Source: Brevirhabdus sp.
GTDB taxonomy: Bacteria > Pseudomonadota > Alphaproteobacteria > Rhodobacterales > Rhodobacteraceae
DNA length: 64,000 nt
Direction: 5' to 3'
Assembly (NCBI GenBank): GCA_024637315.1
Contig: JAGXFH010000038.1
Span: 1-64,000, forward strand
The position numbers and the translations under genes are program-made. Below the pieces are notes generated by a model, which worked only from the letters and a program-made list of their open reading frames with translations, searched no databases and had not been told where the DNA came from. Below are positions 1 to 10,265 of the stretch, in pieces (positions within the stretch are counted from its first letter, which is position 1; every line of letters starts with the position of its first letter).

Positions 1-65
1 CATCTGCTGAGACACCGCCAATTCGACTTGTCACACCCCCGCGGCACTGCTACATCGCCGCCCGT

Positions 66-141
66 GCCCCTATAGCTCAGCTGGTAGAGCAACTGATTTG
101 TAATCAGTAGGTCCGCGGTTCGAGTCCGTGTGGGGGCACCA
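66..141 (+). tRNA. tRNA-Thr (anticodon TGT)
   Basis: A full cloverleaf can be folded by eye. The acceptor stem GCCCCTA pairs with TGGGGGC, the D stem is GCTC/GAGC, and the anticodon stem ACTGA/TCAGT encloses the loop TTTGTAA, so the anticodon is TGT and the codon read is ACA (threonine). A T arm with TTCGAGT follows. Discriminator A is followed by an encoded CCA at 139-141. No other tRNA is adjacent. Confidence 0.96.
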
Positions 142-470
142 GAAATTCAAAGATTTGGCAGGATTCATTCGGCGCGGCGGCGTACTTGGGCAAGCGCGGA
201 GCAAGCTTTTGTGCTCAGTTCTCCTTTGAGTTCTTCACATGGGTGCGCCAGCGTTGAGGCGACAGGGAAAACGCCACGGGCCATATCGGGTCGGCAGGCT
301 GACCAATTTGATAACGTCTGTGCAGAAGGCGAAGGTGTCCGTGATCACCGACGTCTTTGAAACAGTTGTGACGGCGAAATGATGCCATCGGTCAATTGCC
401 GGCGCGCCGAGTTTGGGGCTTTTTTAAATCTCACTCGTCGGGCTGAAACAACCGAACTTTCGGCAAGGGA
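142..470. other. Intergenic, no gene seen
   Basis: This 329-base gap lies between the tRNA and the 3' end of oxyR. A short open frame on the plus strand lacks a ribosome binding site and resembles no family I know. A run of six T near 420 follows a GC-rich stretch, but I could not fold a convincing terminator hairpin. tRNA 3' ends are common integration sites, yet I see no integrase or repeated tRNA end here. Confidence 0.4.
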
Positions 471-1382
471 TTAGCCTTGTGTTCTCTCGGGTGCATTCGC
501 GCGGGCACGCCGGACAATCTCCGAGATGTGTTTCAGTTGATCCGATAACGGGTTGGTTTTTCTCCAGACCATGCCGATCGTCCTTGAGGGTCGCGGGGAG
601 GCCAGGCGGGCCACCGATACGGGTGCAGAGCGTGTGTCGATCGGAACCGCCATATCCGGGATCAGCGTCACCCCGATTCCTGCGCCGACCATCTGGACCA
701 ATGTCGACAAGGAACTGCCTTCCATCACGTCGCGCGGCAAAGTCGATGACAACTTGCAATAGGACAAGGCCTGATCGCGAAAGCAATGGCCTTCCTCCAG
801 CAAGAGCAACCGCATTTCGCGCAGCTTTTCAGAATCCGGAACCGGCTTCTCGGCGTCCCTGACAGGACGAACCAGAACGAATTCCTCTTGAAACCAGACC
901 TCTTCGTGAAAGGAAGGCTCGGACACCGGCAGGGCGACGATCGCCGCGTCAAGGTCACCGTCCATGATGTCCTCGATCAGCCGTTGCGTGACAGCTTCGC
1001 GGGGTCGCAAGTCCAGTTTCGGGAAATGCCTTGTGATCGCTCCGATGAACTGCGGCAGAAAGTATGGCGCCACGGTCGGAATGACGCCGAATCTCAGTCG
1101 ACCGACCAGCGGGCTATGCGATGCCCGTGCCAAATCGCCCAGCTCGTCCACGGACCGAAGAATATCACGTGCACGCAGCGCAAAGGCTTCACCAAGGCTT
1201 GTCAGACGGATCTGTCTTGCGCCCCTCTCGACCAGCGGAGCACCCAGGATTTCCTCAAGATCCTTCATCTGCACGGAAAGCGCGGGCTGTGAAATTCCGC
1301 AATCCGCCGCAGCATGGCCAAAATGGCCATGCCGGGCCAATGACTCGAAATACTTCAGGTGCCTCATGGTGATGTCCGCCAT
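471..1382 (-). CDS. oxyR: OxyR, peroxide-sensing LysR-type regulator
   Basis: This 303-residue LysR-family regulator senses hydrogen peroxide through a reversible disulfide and activates peroxide-defence genes. The N-terminal winged HTH (residues about 6-65) is followed by the substrate-binding-like domain. The strongest evidence is the motif EEGHCFRDQALSYC: Cys200 and Cys209 are nine residues apart, exactly as the redox pair Cys199/Cys208 of E. coli OxyR. The gene is divergent from katG, the classical OxyR target, with 179 bases between the starts. The start is the ATG at 1382; Met6 is a possible alternative. Identification is firm; the regulon beyond katG is not visible here. Confidence 0.94.
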   Translation of the reverse strand: MADITMRHLKYFESLARHGHFGHAAADCGISQPALSVQMKDLEEILGAPLVERGARQIRLTSLGEAFALRARDILRSVDELGDLARASHSPLVGRLRFGVIPTVAPYFLPQFIGAITRHFPKLDLRPREAVTQRLIEDIMDGDLDAAIVALPVSEPSFHEEVWFQEEFVLVRPVRDAEKPVPDSEKLREMRLLLLEEGHCFRDQALSYCKLSSTLPRDVMEGSSLSTLVQMVGAGIGVTLIPDMAVPIDTRSAPVSVARLASPRPSRTIGMVWRKTNPLSDQLKHISEIVRRARANAPERTQG

Positions 1383-1401
1383 AAGACAAGACTATCACTC
1401 C

Positions 1402-1428
1402 CATTAGAAAATGCAATTTTATCTAATG
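1402..1428. promoter_or_regulatory. Candidate OxyR operator between oxyR and katG
   Basis: In the oxyR-katG divergent gap an inverted repeat CATTAGA (1402-1408) / TCTAATG (1422-1428) encloses an AT-rich, nearly palindromic core. It is the only strong dyad in an otherwise unremarkable gap, 20 bases from the oxyR start and about 134 bases from katG. LysR-type regulators bind such dyads with a T-N11-A core. Assignment to OxyR is inferred from position. Confidence 0.6.
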
Positions 1429-1522
1429 TATTTTTTCCTGTATCACCCGTTCAAATGGCATAACTGGTCAAAGTCCTCGTTCGACTTCCGACGAAGCGAC
1501 GCGGGTACAGGTGACCATTTGA

Positions 1523-3736
<2,214 letters not shown>

Positions 3737-3743
3737 AGCCGAC

Positions 3744-3777
3744 ATCCCCGCGCCATCACGATCGATGGCGCGGGGAT
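3744..3777 (+). terminator. Hairpin after katG, terminator-like
   Basis: A perfect 14-bp stem, ATCCCCGCGCCATC pairing with GATGGCGCGGGGAT, has a six-base loop (ACGATC) and starts eight bases after the katG stop. No T-tract follows, so it may work as a weak intrinsic terminator or mainly as 3'-end protection of the mRNA. Confidence 0.6.
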
Positions 3778-4112
3778 ACCGCCTGCCCCTCCCGAAAGCT
3801 TCCTCATCTGAGGGAGAGTCTGCCCAAGCCGAGCCGGATCAGACGAATCAGGAAAATCCGTACACGACAGCTACGCCCATTGATCATTTGCTCGCGGTTT
3901 GATGATCTCAGGCGGCGTGACGAGGTTGCTGGCAGGTCAGGATGACGAGATGAGGTCATCTTGAGGTGATGACGTTTGGCGCAAAGGCCCATTGCACCAA
4001 GGCTGCGTTACGGCGATTCAGGGCCGGGATCAATCAAGCTGCAAGCCAGTCCCGACGAAAATGCAAGGATTACCGGGGCACCATCCAGTCCGATCCGGCA
4101 CCCGATGTCGCG
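3778..4112. other. Intergenic, no gene seen
   Basis: This gap of about 335 bases separates the convergent katG and ABC-permease genes. Short frames on both strands overlap each other and have no ribosome binding site or recognisable family. I see no repeat or RNA gene in it. Confidence 0.4.
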
Positions 4113-5780
4113 CTATCGCGGTGGCCGGTTCGCATGCGCCAGCAGCAGCACCGCACTCAGCCCGACCCCGATCACCACAAGCGCGGCCGGTGAGGCGTTG
4201 CCGATCTGTTCAAGCGAGGCTTTCTCGTAGACCCTTGTTGCCAGCGTGTTGAAGTTGAACGGACGCAGCAGCAATGTTGCCGGCAGTTCCTTGGTGCAAT
4301 CGACGAAGACCAGCAGCAGGGCAGTGCCGACAGAGCCGCGGATCAGCGGCAGATAGACCCGCCGCAACGTGCCGCCGGCAGTCTGGCCCAGCGACCGCGC
4401 GGCCATTGGCAGGCTGGGCGAGACCCTGCCAAAAGCCGAATCCACCGCGCCCTGCGCGATCGCGAAGAACCGCACCGCATAGGCGTAGATGATCGCGAAT
4501 GCGGACCCGGTCATCGACAGGCCGATATCGTGGCCGGTCACGGCCTCGACCAGATCGGCGATGGCGTGGTCGGCCGCCGACATCGGGTAAAGCAGCCCAA
4601 CCCCCAGCACCGCACCCGGCGCGGCATAACCGATGGTCGTCAGCGGCAAGATCGCTCCCGGCCCGCGACTGCGCGCCAGCCGCACGCCGTAAACCATGAA
4701 GATCGCCGCCAGAACCGTCGCCACCGAGGCGATACCGCCGACCATGAGCGTATTCAGTGTCGCCCGGATCAGGCCCGGATCGAGCCAGCGCTCGGCATTC
4801 TCGAGCGCATGCGCACCGATCACCGCCACCGGCAAGACGAAACCGATCAGGAATGGCAGGCTGCAGAGCACCATCGCCAGCCAGCCGCGCCAGCCGCGCA
4901 AAACCATTGGTAAGACCGGGCGCAATTGCCGCGCCGTCTGATGGAAACGCTGATGCCGCCGGCCGCGTCTTTCCATACCGACCAGCAGCAGCACGACCAA
5001 CAGCACCACGCCCGCGATCTGCGCTGCGCCGCCGGCATTTCCGCCCGACAGCCAGACCCCGAAAATGCCGGTGGTCAGTGTCTGCACGGCAAAATACGAA
5101 ACCGCGCCGAAATCGCTGACCGTCTCCATCACCACGATCGCCGTCCCCGCAACGATGGCCGGCCGCGCCAGTGGCAACCCCACCCGCAGGAACCTCGCCA
5201 CGGGCCCTGCCCCCAGCGCGCGGGCCACCTCGTAGCTGCCGCCCGATTGCTCGCGAAAGGCCGCCCGGGCGAGCAGGAACACATAGGGCGTCAGAGCCGC
5301 CGCCAGAACCACCGCTGCCGCGCCGCGGGACCGGATCTCGGGGAACCAGTAATCGCGCGCCGATTGCCAGCCGAACGCCTCGCGCAGGGCGGTCTGCACC
5401 GGGCCGGCATATTCCAGGAAATCGACCAGCGCATAAGCCCCGACATAGGCCGGGATCGCCAGCGGCAGCAGCAGCAGCCATTGCAGCCAGCCAGAGCCAG
5501 GAAACCGGTACATCGTCAGCATCCAGGCCGTCAGCGTCCCGGTCACCGCCGCAATGGCCCCCACCGACCCGGCCAGAATCGCGGTATTGCGGGCGTAGCG
5601 CGGCAGCGTCGTCGAAATCAGATGCGGCCAGATGTTATCTTCGGGCGTCAGCGCGATCCAGGCCACTGCGACCAGCGGCATCAGCACCAGTGCCGCGATC
5701 ACGAACGCCCCAAGCGACCAGCGGTCCAGCCGGATGCGCACGCGTCCAAAGCCGCTTAACTGAGTGTTTTGCTCGACCAT
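4113..5780 (-). CDS. Iron(III)-type ABC transporter permease, fused two-domain
   Basis: This 555-residue inner-membrane protein contains two tandem permease domains, each with several hydrophobic spans and an EAA-type loop (around residues 190-215 and again near 470-500). That is the architecture of the FbpB/SfuB/AfuB permeases which import ferric iron delivered by a periplasmic binding protein. No binding protein or ATPase lies next to it in this window; the neighbours are katG (convergent) and an unrelated divergent gene. It therefore appears orphaned, and must share subunits encoded elsewhere if functional. I see no stop or frameshift. Iron specificity is inferred from family resemblance only. 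Confidence 0.82.
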   Translation of the reverse strand: MVEQNTQLSGFGRVRIRLDRWSLGAFVIAALVLMPLVAVAWIALTPEDNIWPHLISTTLPRYARNTAILAGSVGAIAAVTGTLTAWMLTMYRFPGSGWLQWLLLLPLAIPAYVGAYALVDFLEYAGPVQTALREAFGWQSARDYWFPEIRSRGAAAVVLAAALTPYVFLLARAAFREQSGGSYEVARALGAGPVARFLRVGLPLARPAIVAGTAIVVMETVSDFGAVSYFAVQTLTTGIFGVWLSGGNAGGAAQIAGVVLLVVLLLVGMERRGRRHQRFHQTARQLRPVLPMVLRGWRGWLAMVLCSLPFLIGFVLPVAVIGAHALENAERWLDPGLIRATLNTLMVGGIASVATVLAAIFMVYGVRLARSRGPGAILPLTTIGYAAPGAVLGVGLLYPMSAADHAIADLVEAVTGHDIGLSMTGSAFAIIYAYAVRFFAIAQGAVDSAFGRVSPSLPMAARSLGQTAGGTLRRVYLPLIRGSVGTALLLVFVDCTKELPATLLLRPFNFNTLATRVYEKASLEQIGNASPAALVVIGVGLSAVLLLAHANRPPR

Positions 5781-5867
5781 AGCCGACCCCGCATATCCAA
5801 AAGCGGTTTGTCTGTCCAGAATTCAGCCTGTAGTCTGCGAAAAAGAAAACATAAAGCATCTGATCAC

Positions 5868-6749
5868 ATGCAGGTAGCAATCCATCTGGGCGCGCATTGT
5901 ACTGACGATGATCGGTTGCTGAAATCGTTGCTGGCCAACAAGAACGCGCTGGCCGGGGAAGGCATCTCGGTCCCCGGCCCCGGCCGATACCGCGAAATGC
6001 TGCAGCAAAGCGCCCGCAAGTTGCGCGGCAAACCGGCCAGCGCCGACCTGCAGGAACAGATCCGCAATGAAATCCTGCATGACCGCGGCGCGGCGCGCGT
6101 CGTGCTGTCGGACGAGAATTTCATCTGCGTCCATTCGCGGATCTTCGAAAACGCGATGCTTTACGAAAAGAGCAGCTACAAGACCCGCTGGCTGCGCAAC
6201 CTCTTCCCCGAGGACGAGGTCGAGTTCCATATCGGCATCCGCAATCCCGCCAGCTTCATCCCCGCCGCTTTCAACCATCCCGACCAGCGCTACGGGACGT
6301 TCAAGCAATTCATCGCCGCCACCGACGTCATGGATATCCGCTGGTCCGACGTGATTCTGACGATCCGCGAGAACAATCCCGACTGCCCGGTAACAGTCTG
6401 GTGCAACGAGGATACGCCGTTGATCTGGTCCGAGATCCTGCGCCGGCTGTCCCGACACAAGCCGCAGACCCGCCTCAACGACGATTTCGGCATCCTCAAG
6501 ACGATCATCCGGCCCGTCGGACTGCGCCGGATGAACCGCTACATCGCTGAAAACCCGCCCAATACCGAGACCGCGCGGCGGCGCATCCTGGCCGCCTTTC
6601 TTGAGAAATTCGCGATCGAGGCAGAGATCGAGGAAGAACTCGACGCCCCCGGCTGGACTGCGGAACTGGTCGAGGAACTGACCGAAATCTACGAAGAAGA
6701 CCTGTTCGAGATCCAGCGGATATCGGGGGTCACGTTCCTGGCACCCTGA
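5868..6749 (+). CDS. Sulfotransferase-like protein with altered PAPS loop
   Basis: This 293-residue cytoplasmic protein begins MQVAIHLGAHCTDDDRLL. The pattern resembles the start of bacterial sulfotransferase-like proteins (HIGAHKTGTT...L..N...L...GI), including the following L..N...L...GI segment near residues 25-36. The position that should hold the PAPS-binding loop KTGTT reads CTDDD, so I would not expect PAPS binding. The C-terminus (about 250-285) is rich in Glu and probably helical. I start at the ATG at 5868 rather than an upstream in-frame ATG at 5769, because the family-like sequence begins there and the upstream extension overlaps the divergent permease gene. Function is unknown. 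Confidence 0.6.
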   Translation: MQVAIHLGAHCTDDDRLLKSLLANKNALAGEGISVPGPGRYREMLQQSARKLRGKPASADLQEQIRNEILHDRGAARVVLSDENFICVHSRIFENAMLYEKSSYKTRWLRNLFPEDEVEFHIGIRNPASFIPAAFNHPDQRYGTFKQFIAATDVMDIRWSDVILTIRENNPDCPVTVWCNEDTPLIWSEILRRLSRHKPQTRLNDDFGILKTIIRPVGLRRMNRYIAENPPNTETARRRILAAFLEKFAIEAEIEEELDAPGWTAELVEELTEIYEEDLFEIQRISGVTFLAP

Positions 6750-6762
6750 CAGGAACGGTTTT
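6733..6762 (+). terminator. Intrinsic terminator overlapping the 3' end of the sulfotransferase-like gene
   Basis: CGTTCCTG (6733-6740) pairs perfectly with CAGGAACG (6750-6757), followed by GTTTT. The nine-base loop contains the stop codon of the upstream gene, so the terminator is built into the last codons. Confidence 0.6.
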
Positions 6763-6817
6763 CGCGGGTTCGGGCCGGTCATGTCGACCGGTCGGCACAG
6801 ACGGTGCGCGCCGGGCG

Positions 6818-7075
6818 CTACATCCCCAGCGCTTGCTTGTACATCTCCAGCACCGCTTCTTCCTCGGCCAGATCGTCCTTGTCGCGGCGGCGCATGGTGA
6901 TGACCTTGCGCATGACCTTGGTATCGTAGCCGCGGCCCTTGGCTTCGGCCATGACCTCTTTCTGCTGGTCGGCAATGTCCTTTTTCTCGGCTTCCAGGCG
7001 CTCGAACCGCTCGATGAAGGACCGCAATTCGTCGGCGGTGACGCGGTAGGTGGTGTCGGTGACGGAATCGTTCAT
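6818..7075 (-). CDS. GapR-like DNA-binding protein (DUF2312/UPF0335)
   Basis: This 85-residue basic/acidic coiled-coil protein has the DUF2312 pattern: IERFERLEAEKKDIADQQKEV, then AKGRGYDTKVMRKVI, ending in LEMYKQALGM. It closely resembles Caulobacter GapR, a nucleoid-associated protein that binds overtwisted DNA ahead of replication and transcription and stimulates type II topoisomerases. That activity is inferred for this protein. The open frame extends upstream, but only this start gives the family's normal length; the extension is not GapR-like. It is encoded alone, divergent from a small membrane protein gene. Confidence 0.88.
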   Translation of the reverse strand: MNDSVTDTTYRVTADELRSFIERFERLEAEKKDIADQQKEVMAEAKGRGYDTKVMRKVITMRRRDKDDLAEEEAVLEMYKQALGM

Positions 7076-7208
7076 CTGGCTGCCTCGTTCTTCTTGTTCG
7101 GACCGTTCCCTAGCGCCCCGACAAGGCCATGGCAAGCCGATCCCGCTTGCCCGGCCCCCGCCTTGGATGCTAGGCGCTGATCTGCCGCCGAAGTGAAGGG
7201 ATGAGCCG

Positions 7209-7424
7209 ATGGAAATGCTGATCTGGATCGGAGCCGTGATCTCGTTGGTCGGCGTCGCGGGGCTTGTCTGGTGCGTCCTGGCCGCGGCGCGCGCGCGGCG
7301 CGAAACCCTTGACGACGCGGCGATGAACGCCCGGCTGCAACGGCTTGTCGCATGGAACATGGGCGCACTTGCCATATCCGCGATCGGGCTGATGATGGTC
7401 GTGATCGGTATCCTGCTGGGCTAG
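7209..7424 (+). CDS. Small two-span membrane protein, unknown function
   Basis: This 71-residue protein has two hydrophobic spans (about residues 4-27 and 48-70) joined by a charged loop rich in Arg. A GAAGGGAT-like ribosome binding site lies just before the ATG. Its stop codon overlaps the stop of the convergent kinase gene by four bases. I do not recognise a family. It is probably real because of the RBS and the coherent membrane topology. Confidence 0.55.
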   Translation: MEMLIWIGAVISLVGVAGLVWCVLAAARARRETLDDAAMNARLQRLVAWNMGALAISAIGLMMVVIGILLG

Positions 7425-8461
7425 GCGTCGTCGACGATCTCGGCCGCCATCGCCGCCAGAACCGGGATCGCATCGGCATATTTCACCGCCGTGTCCGGGT
7501 TCGAGGCGTTACCGTCCTCTGCCCGGCGCACCACGCCTTGCAGAATCGCCGCGATCCGGAACAGAGAGAACGCCAGATAGAACGGCCAGTTGGGGATCGG
7601 CGCCAGCCCGCGCCGCCGCCGGTAGGCGGCCACATAATCCGCCTCGTCCGGCAGGCCCAAAGCCGCGCGGTCCAGCCCGCCCATCCCGCGCATCCCGCCC
7701 GCATGCGGCAACCGCCACTGCGCACATTGATAGGCGAGGTCCGCCAGCGGATGGCCGAGCGTCGACAATTCCCAGTCGAGCAGCCCGATCAGCCTGGCCG
7801 CGTCGGGCGCGTCGGGCGCGAAGATCATGTTGTCGAGCCGGAAATCGCCGTGGACCAGCGCCACCTGACCGTCATCGGCAGGCAGATTCTCGGCCAGCCA
7901 GTCCATCACCCGCTCGATCTGCGGCAGGCGATTGCGGGCCGAGGCGCGGTACTGGCCGCTCCAGCGCTCGGTCTGTCGTGCGAAATAATTGCCGGGCTTG
8001 CCGAAATCACCCAGACCCACTGCGTCCGGCCGCACCTCGTGCAAGGCCGCCAGCGTCGCATTCATCGCCTCGTAGATCGGACCGCGCTGATCCCTGTCCA
8101 GCTCCGGCAGGGCCGGGTCCCAGAAGATCCGCCCGTCCAGATGCTGCATCACGAAAAACGCGCGGCCAATCGGCGAGTCCGAGTCCTCTGCCAGGCAGAA
8201 CACCTGCGGCACTGCCACGCCGCTGCCCGCCAGCGCCTGCATCACCCGGTATTCGCGATCGACCAGATGCGCCGATTTCAACAGCCGCCCCTGCGGCTTG
8301 GCGCGCAGCACATAGCGCCCGCTTGCCGCGTCGATCCGGTAGGTCGGGTTTGACTGGCCGGTAGAGAACTTGACGACGTCGCGGAGGCCGGAAAAGCCGG
8401 CGACGTGGCGTTCAAGCCACGCGCCCAAAGCGTCCTGGCTGATGTCGAGCCCTTCGATCAT
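7421..8461 (-). CDS. APH-type phosphotransferase (LvaA/ACAD10-11 kinase-domain family)
   Basis: This 346-residue protein belongs to the aminoglycoside-phosphotransferase fold. It has an N-lobe with YVLRAKPQG (the ATP-binding Lys), then the catalytic motif LVHGDFRLDNMIF and the metal-binding LLDWELSTLGHPLADLAY. Such proteins next to acyl-CoA dehydrogenases resemble the kinase half of ACAD10/ACAD11 and P. putida LvaA, which phosphorylates 4-hydroxyacyl-CoA. The acyl-CoA dehydrogenase gene starts 91 bases away on the opposite strand, supporting that link. I start at the ATG at 8461, whose product begins like the family; the upstream open frame runs into the divergent gene. The substrate is unproven. 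Confidence 0.82.
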   Translation of the reverse strand: MIEGLDISQDALGAWLERHVAGFSGLRDVVKFSTGQSNPTYRIDAASGRYVLRAKPQGRLLKSAHLVDREYRVMQALAGSGVAVPQVFCLAEDSDSPIGRAFFVMQHLDGRIFWDPALPELDRDQRGPIYEAMNATLAALHEVRPDAVGLGDFGKPGNYFARQTERWSGQYRASARNRLPQIERVMDWLAENLPADDGQVALVHGDFRLDNMIFAPDAPDAARLIGLLDWELSTLGHPLADLAYQCAQWRLPHAGGMRGMGGLDRAALGLPDEADYVAAYRRRRGLAPIPNWPFYLAFSLFRIAAILQGVVRRAEDGNASNPDTAVKYADAIPVLAAMAAEIVDDA

Positions 8462-8552
8462 CACCCAGTCTGACCATGACCGCCCGCACAACGCAAGATT
8501 GACACCCGCCGCGCCGGCTGGTTCGCTACGCGGGACAACCGGAGGGACGACG

Positions 8553-9788
8553 ATGACCGACATGGCCCTTGGCATGACCGACCGGCTGCGCCCGATCCAT
8601 GCCGCCGTTACGGCGATGATCGCCGAAGAGATCGCGCCCCTCGACGCCGAGTTTCTGGCAGAGGTCGAGATCGGCGACCGCTGGCAGTTCACTCCGCGCC
8701 AGACCGAGATTCTGGAAGGGCTAAAGACAAGGGCCCGCGACCGCGGTCTGTGGAACTTCTGGCTGACCGACAGCAAGGCCGGCGCGGGTCTGAGCACGGT
8801 CGAATATGCCTACCTGGCCGAGGAAATGGGCAAAAGCCACCTCGCCCCCGAGGTCTTCAACTGCAACGCCCCCGATACCGGGAACATGGAAGTGTTCGAG
8901 CGTTACGGCAGCGCGGCGATGAAGGAAAAGTGGCTGAAGCCGCTGATGGCGGGCAAGATCCGCTCTGCCTACCTGATGACCGAGCCGAAGGTCGCCTCGT
9001 CGGACGCGACCAACATCTCGCTCTCCTGCACCCGCGACGGCGACGACTACGTCCTGAACGGCGAGAAATGGTGGGCGACGGGGGCGGGCGATCCGCGCTG
9101 CGCGGTCCATATCGTGATGGTCCGCACCGCACCGGACGGCCCGAAACACCAGCGCCATTCGATGATCGTGGTCGATGCCGCCAGCCCTGGCATCGAAAAG
9201 CTGCGCCCGATGACCGTCTATGGCCATGATGACGCGCCGCATGGCCACTACCACATCCGCTTCAACGATGTCCGCGTCCCCGCCGCCAACATGCTGCTGG
9301 GTGAAGGTCGCGGTTTCGAGATCGCGCAGGGCCGGCTTGGCCCCGGCCGCATCCACCATTGCATGCGGGCGATCGGTCAGGCCGAGAAGGCGCTGGAACT
9401 GATGTGCCGCCGGTCGTTGTCGCGCGAGGCGTTCGGCAAGCCGCTGGCCCAGCTTGGGGCGAATTTCGACCACATTGCCGAGGCGCGGATGGAGATCGAG
9501 CAGGCGCGCCTGCTTTGCCTGAAGGCGGCCTGGATGATGGATCAGGGCGATGCCCGCGCCGCCGCCCCGTGGATCAGTCAAATCAAGGTGGTGGCTCCCG
9601 CGATTGCGCTGAAGATAACCGATCAGGCGGTGCAAATGTTCGGCGCCGAGGGCATCAGCCAGGACACGCCGTTGGCGCATCAGTGGACGGCTTTGCGCAC
9701 GCTGCGGCTGGCCGACGGACCCGACGCGGTACATCGGCGCCAGGTCGCACGGGCGGAGCTGAAGCGCTACACGCAAGAGAGGGTCTGA
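8553..9788 (+). CDS. Acyl-CoA dehydrogenase, ACAD10/11-like
   Basis: This 411-residue flavoprotein of the acyl-CoA dehydrogenase family would oxidise an acyl-CoA and pass electrons to ETF. Visible family signatures are YLMTEPKVASSDATNI, NGEKWWATGAGDPRC in the middle beta domain, and the C-terminal helical domain with SREAFGKPLAQLGANFDHIAEARMEIEQ and MFGAEGISQDTPLAHQWTALRTLRLADGPDAVH. The spacing and sequence resemble the ACAD domain of ACAD10/11. The GGAGGGA ribosome binding site lies seven bases before the ATG at 8553, which rules out the longer upstream frame. It is divergent from the APH-type kinase, so the two probably act on one branched or hydroxylated acyl-CoA substrate. Confidence 0.9.
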   Translation: MTDMALGMTDRLRPIHAAVTAMIAEEIAPLDAEFLAEVEIGDRWQFTPRQTEILEGLKTRARDRGLWNFWLTDSKAGAGLSTVEYAYLAEEMGKSHLAPEVFNCNAPDTGNMEVFERYGSAAMKEKWLKPLMAGKIRSAYLMTEPKVASSDATNISLSCTRDGDDYVLNGEKWWATGAGDPRCAVHIVMVRTAPDGPKHQRHSMIVVDAASPGIEKLRPMTVYGHDDAPHGHYHIRFNDVRVPAANMLLGEGRGFEIAQGRLGPGRIHHCMRAIGQAEKALELMCRRSLSREAFGKPLAQLGANFDHIAEARMEIEQARLLCLKAAWMMDQGDARAAAPWISQIKVVAPAIALKITDQAVQMFGAEGISQDTPLAHQWTALRTLRLADGPDAVHRRQVARAELKRYTQERV

Positions 9789-9878
9789 CGCCGCGCGCCT
9801 TAAGTCCCGCCTGCAAAGGACCAGCCTTCGGCGGGGAAATTTTCAGGACAAGGAAATCGGCAGCACGGATCCCGATTG

Positions 9879-10073
9879 TCAGACCGGCACGTTGTCCCAC
9901 AGATCGTCGACGGTTTCGTCATACGTCGCGCGTTTCCGGGCTACCGTCTGGCGCGGGTAGCGCGCAACACCGCCACTGTGCAGCGCCGCTTTCAGCCTTG
10001 CGGCTTTGCGGGGATTTTCGATGACTCCGTCGACGATGCGGTCAATCTCGTCACTCTGGAAAGTTTCGTCCAT
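9879..10073 (-). CDS. Small protein, 'EIDRIVD...LWDNVPV' family copy 1
   Basis: This 64-residue protein is unrecognised but clearly paralogous to the next one. It shares DEIDRIVDGVIE near the N-terminus, then RKAARLKAALH, and ends LWDNVPV. The middle is basic (PRQTVARKRATY), unlike the acidic middle of the paralogue. Conservation of the two ends with a variable middle suggests two short interaction motifs. No membrane span or signal peptide is present. It is followed upstream by the paralogue and by a DksA/TraR-like gene on the same strand. Confidence 0.6.
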   Translation of the reverse strand: MDETFQSDEIDRIVDGVIENPRKAARLKAALHSGGVARYPRQTVARKRATYDETVDDLWDNVPV

Positions 10074-10265
10074 GGCAGCCTCCCAACTGGTCCATCCGAA
10101 TCATCAATACCGTAGCAGCAAATACCGCTTCCAAGGACACAACTTCAGATTGTTTTCAGTTTTTCGGCGTTTCTGTGCCGACTGGCCGGATGGGCAAAAT
10201 CATGTCCGTCCGGAAAGCCGTTCAATCACCGGGGCTTGGCCGGTGTCGGCCAGTGCGGGCAAGGG

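Noticed and set aside
130..360. Short plus-strand frame after the tRNA
   Set aside because: It begins inside the tRNA 3' region, has no ribosome binding site and no resemblance to a known protein.
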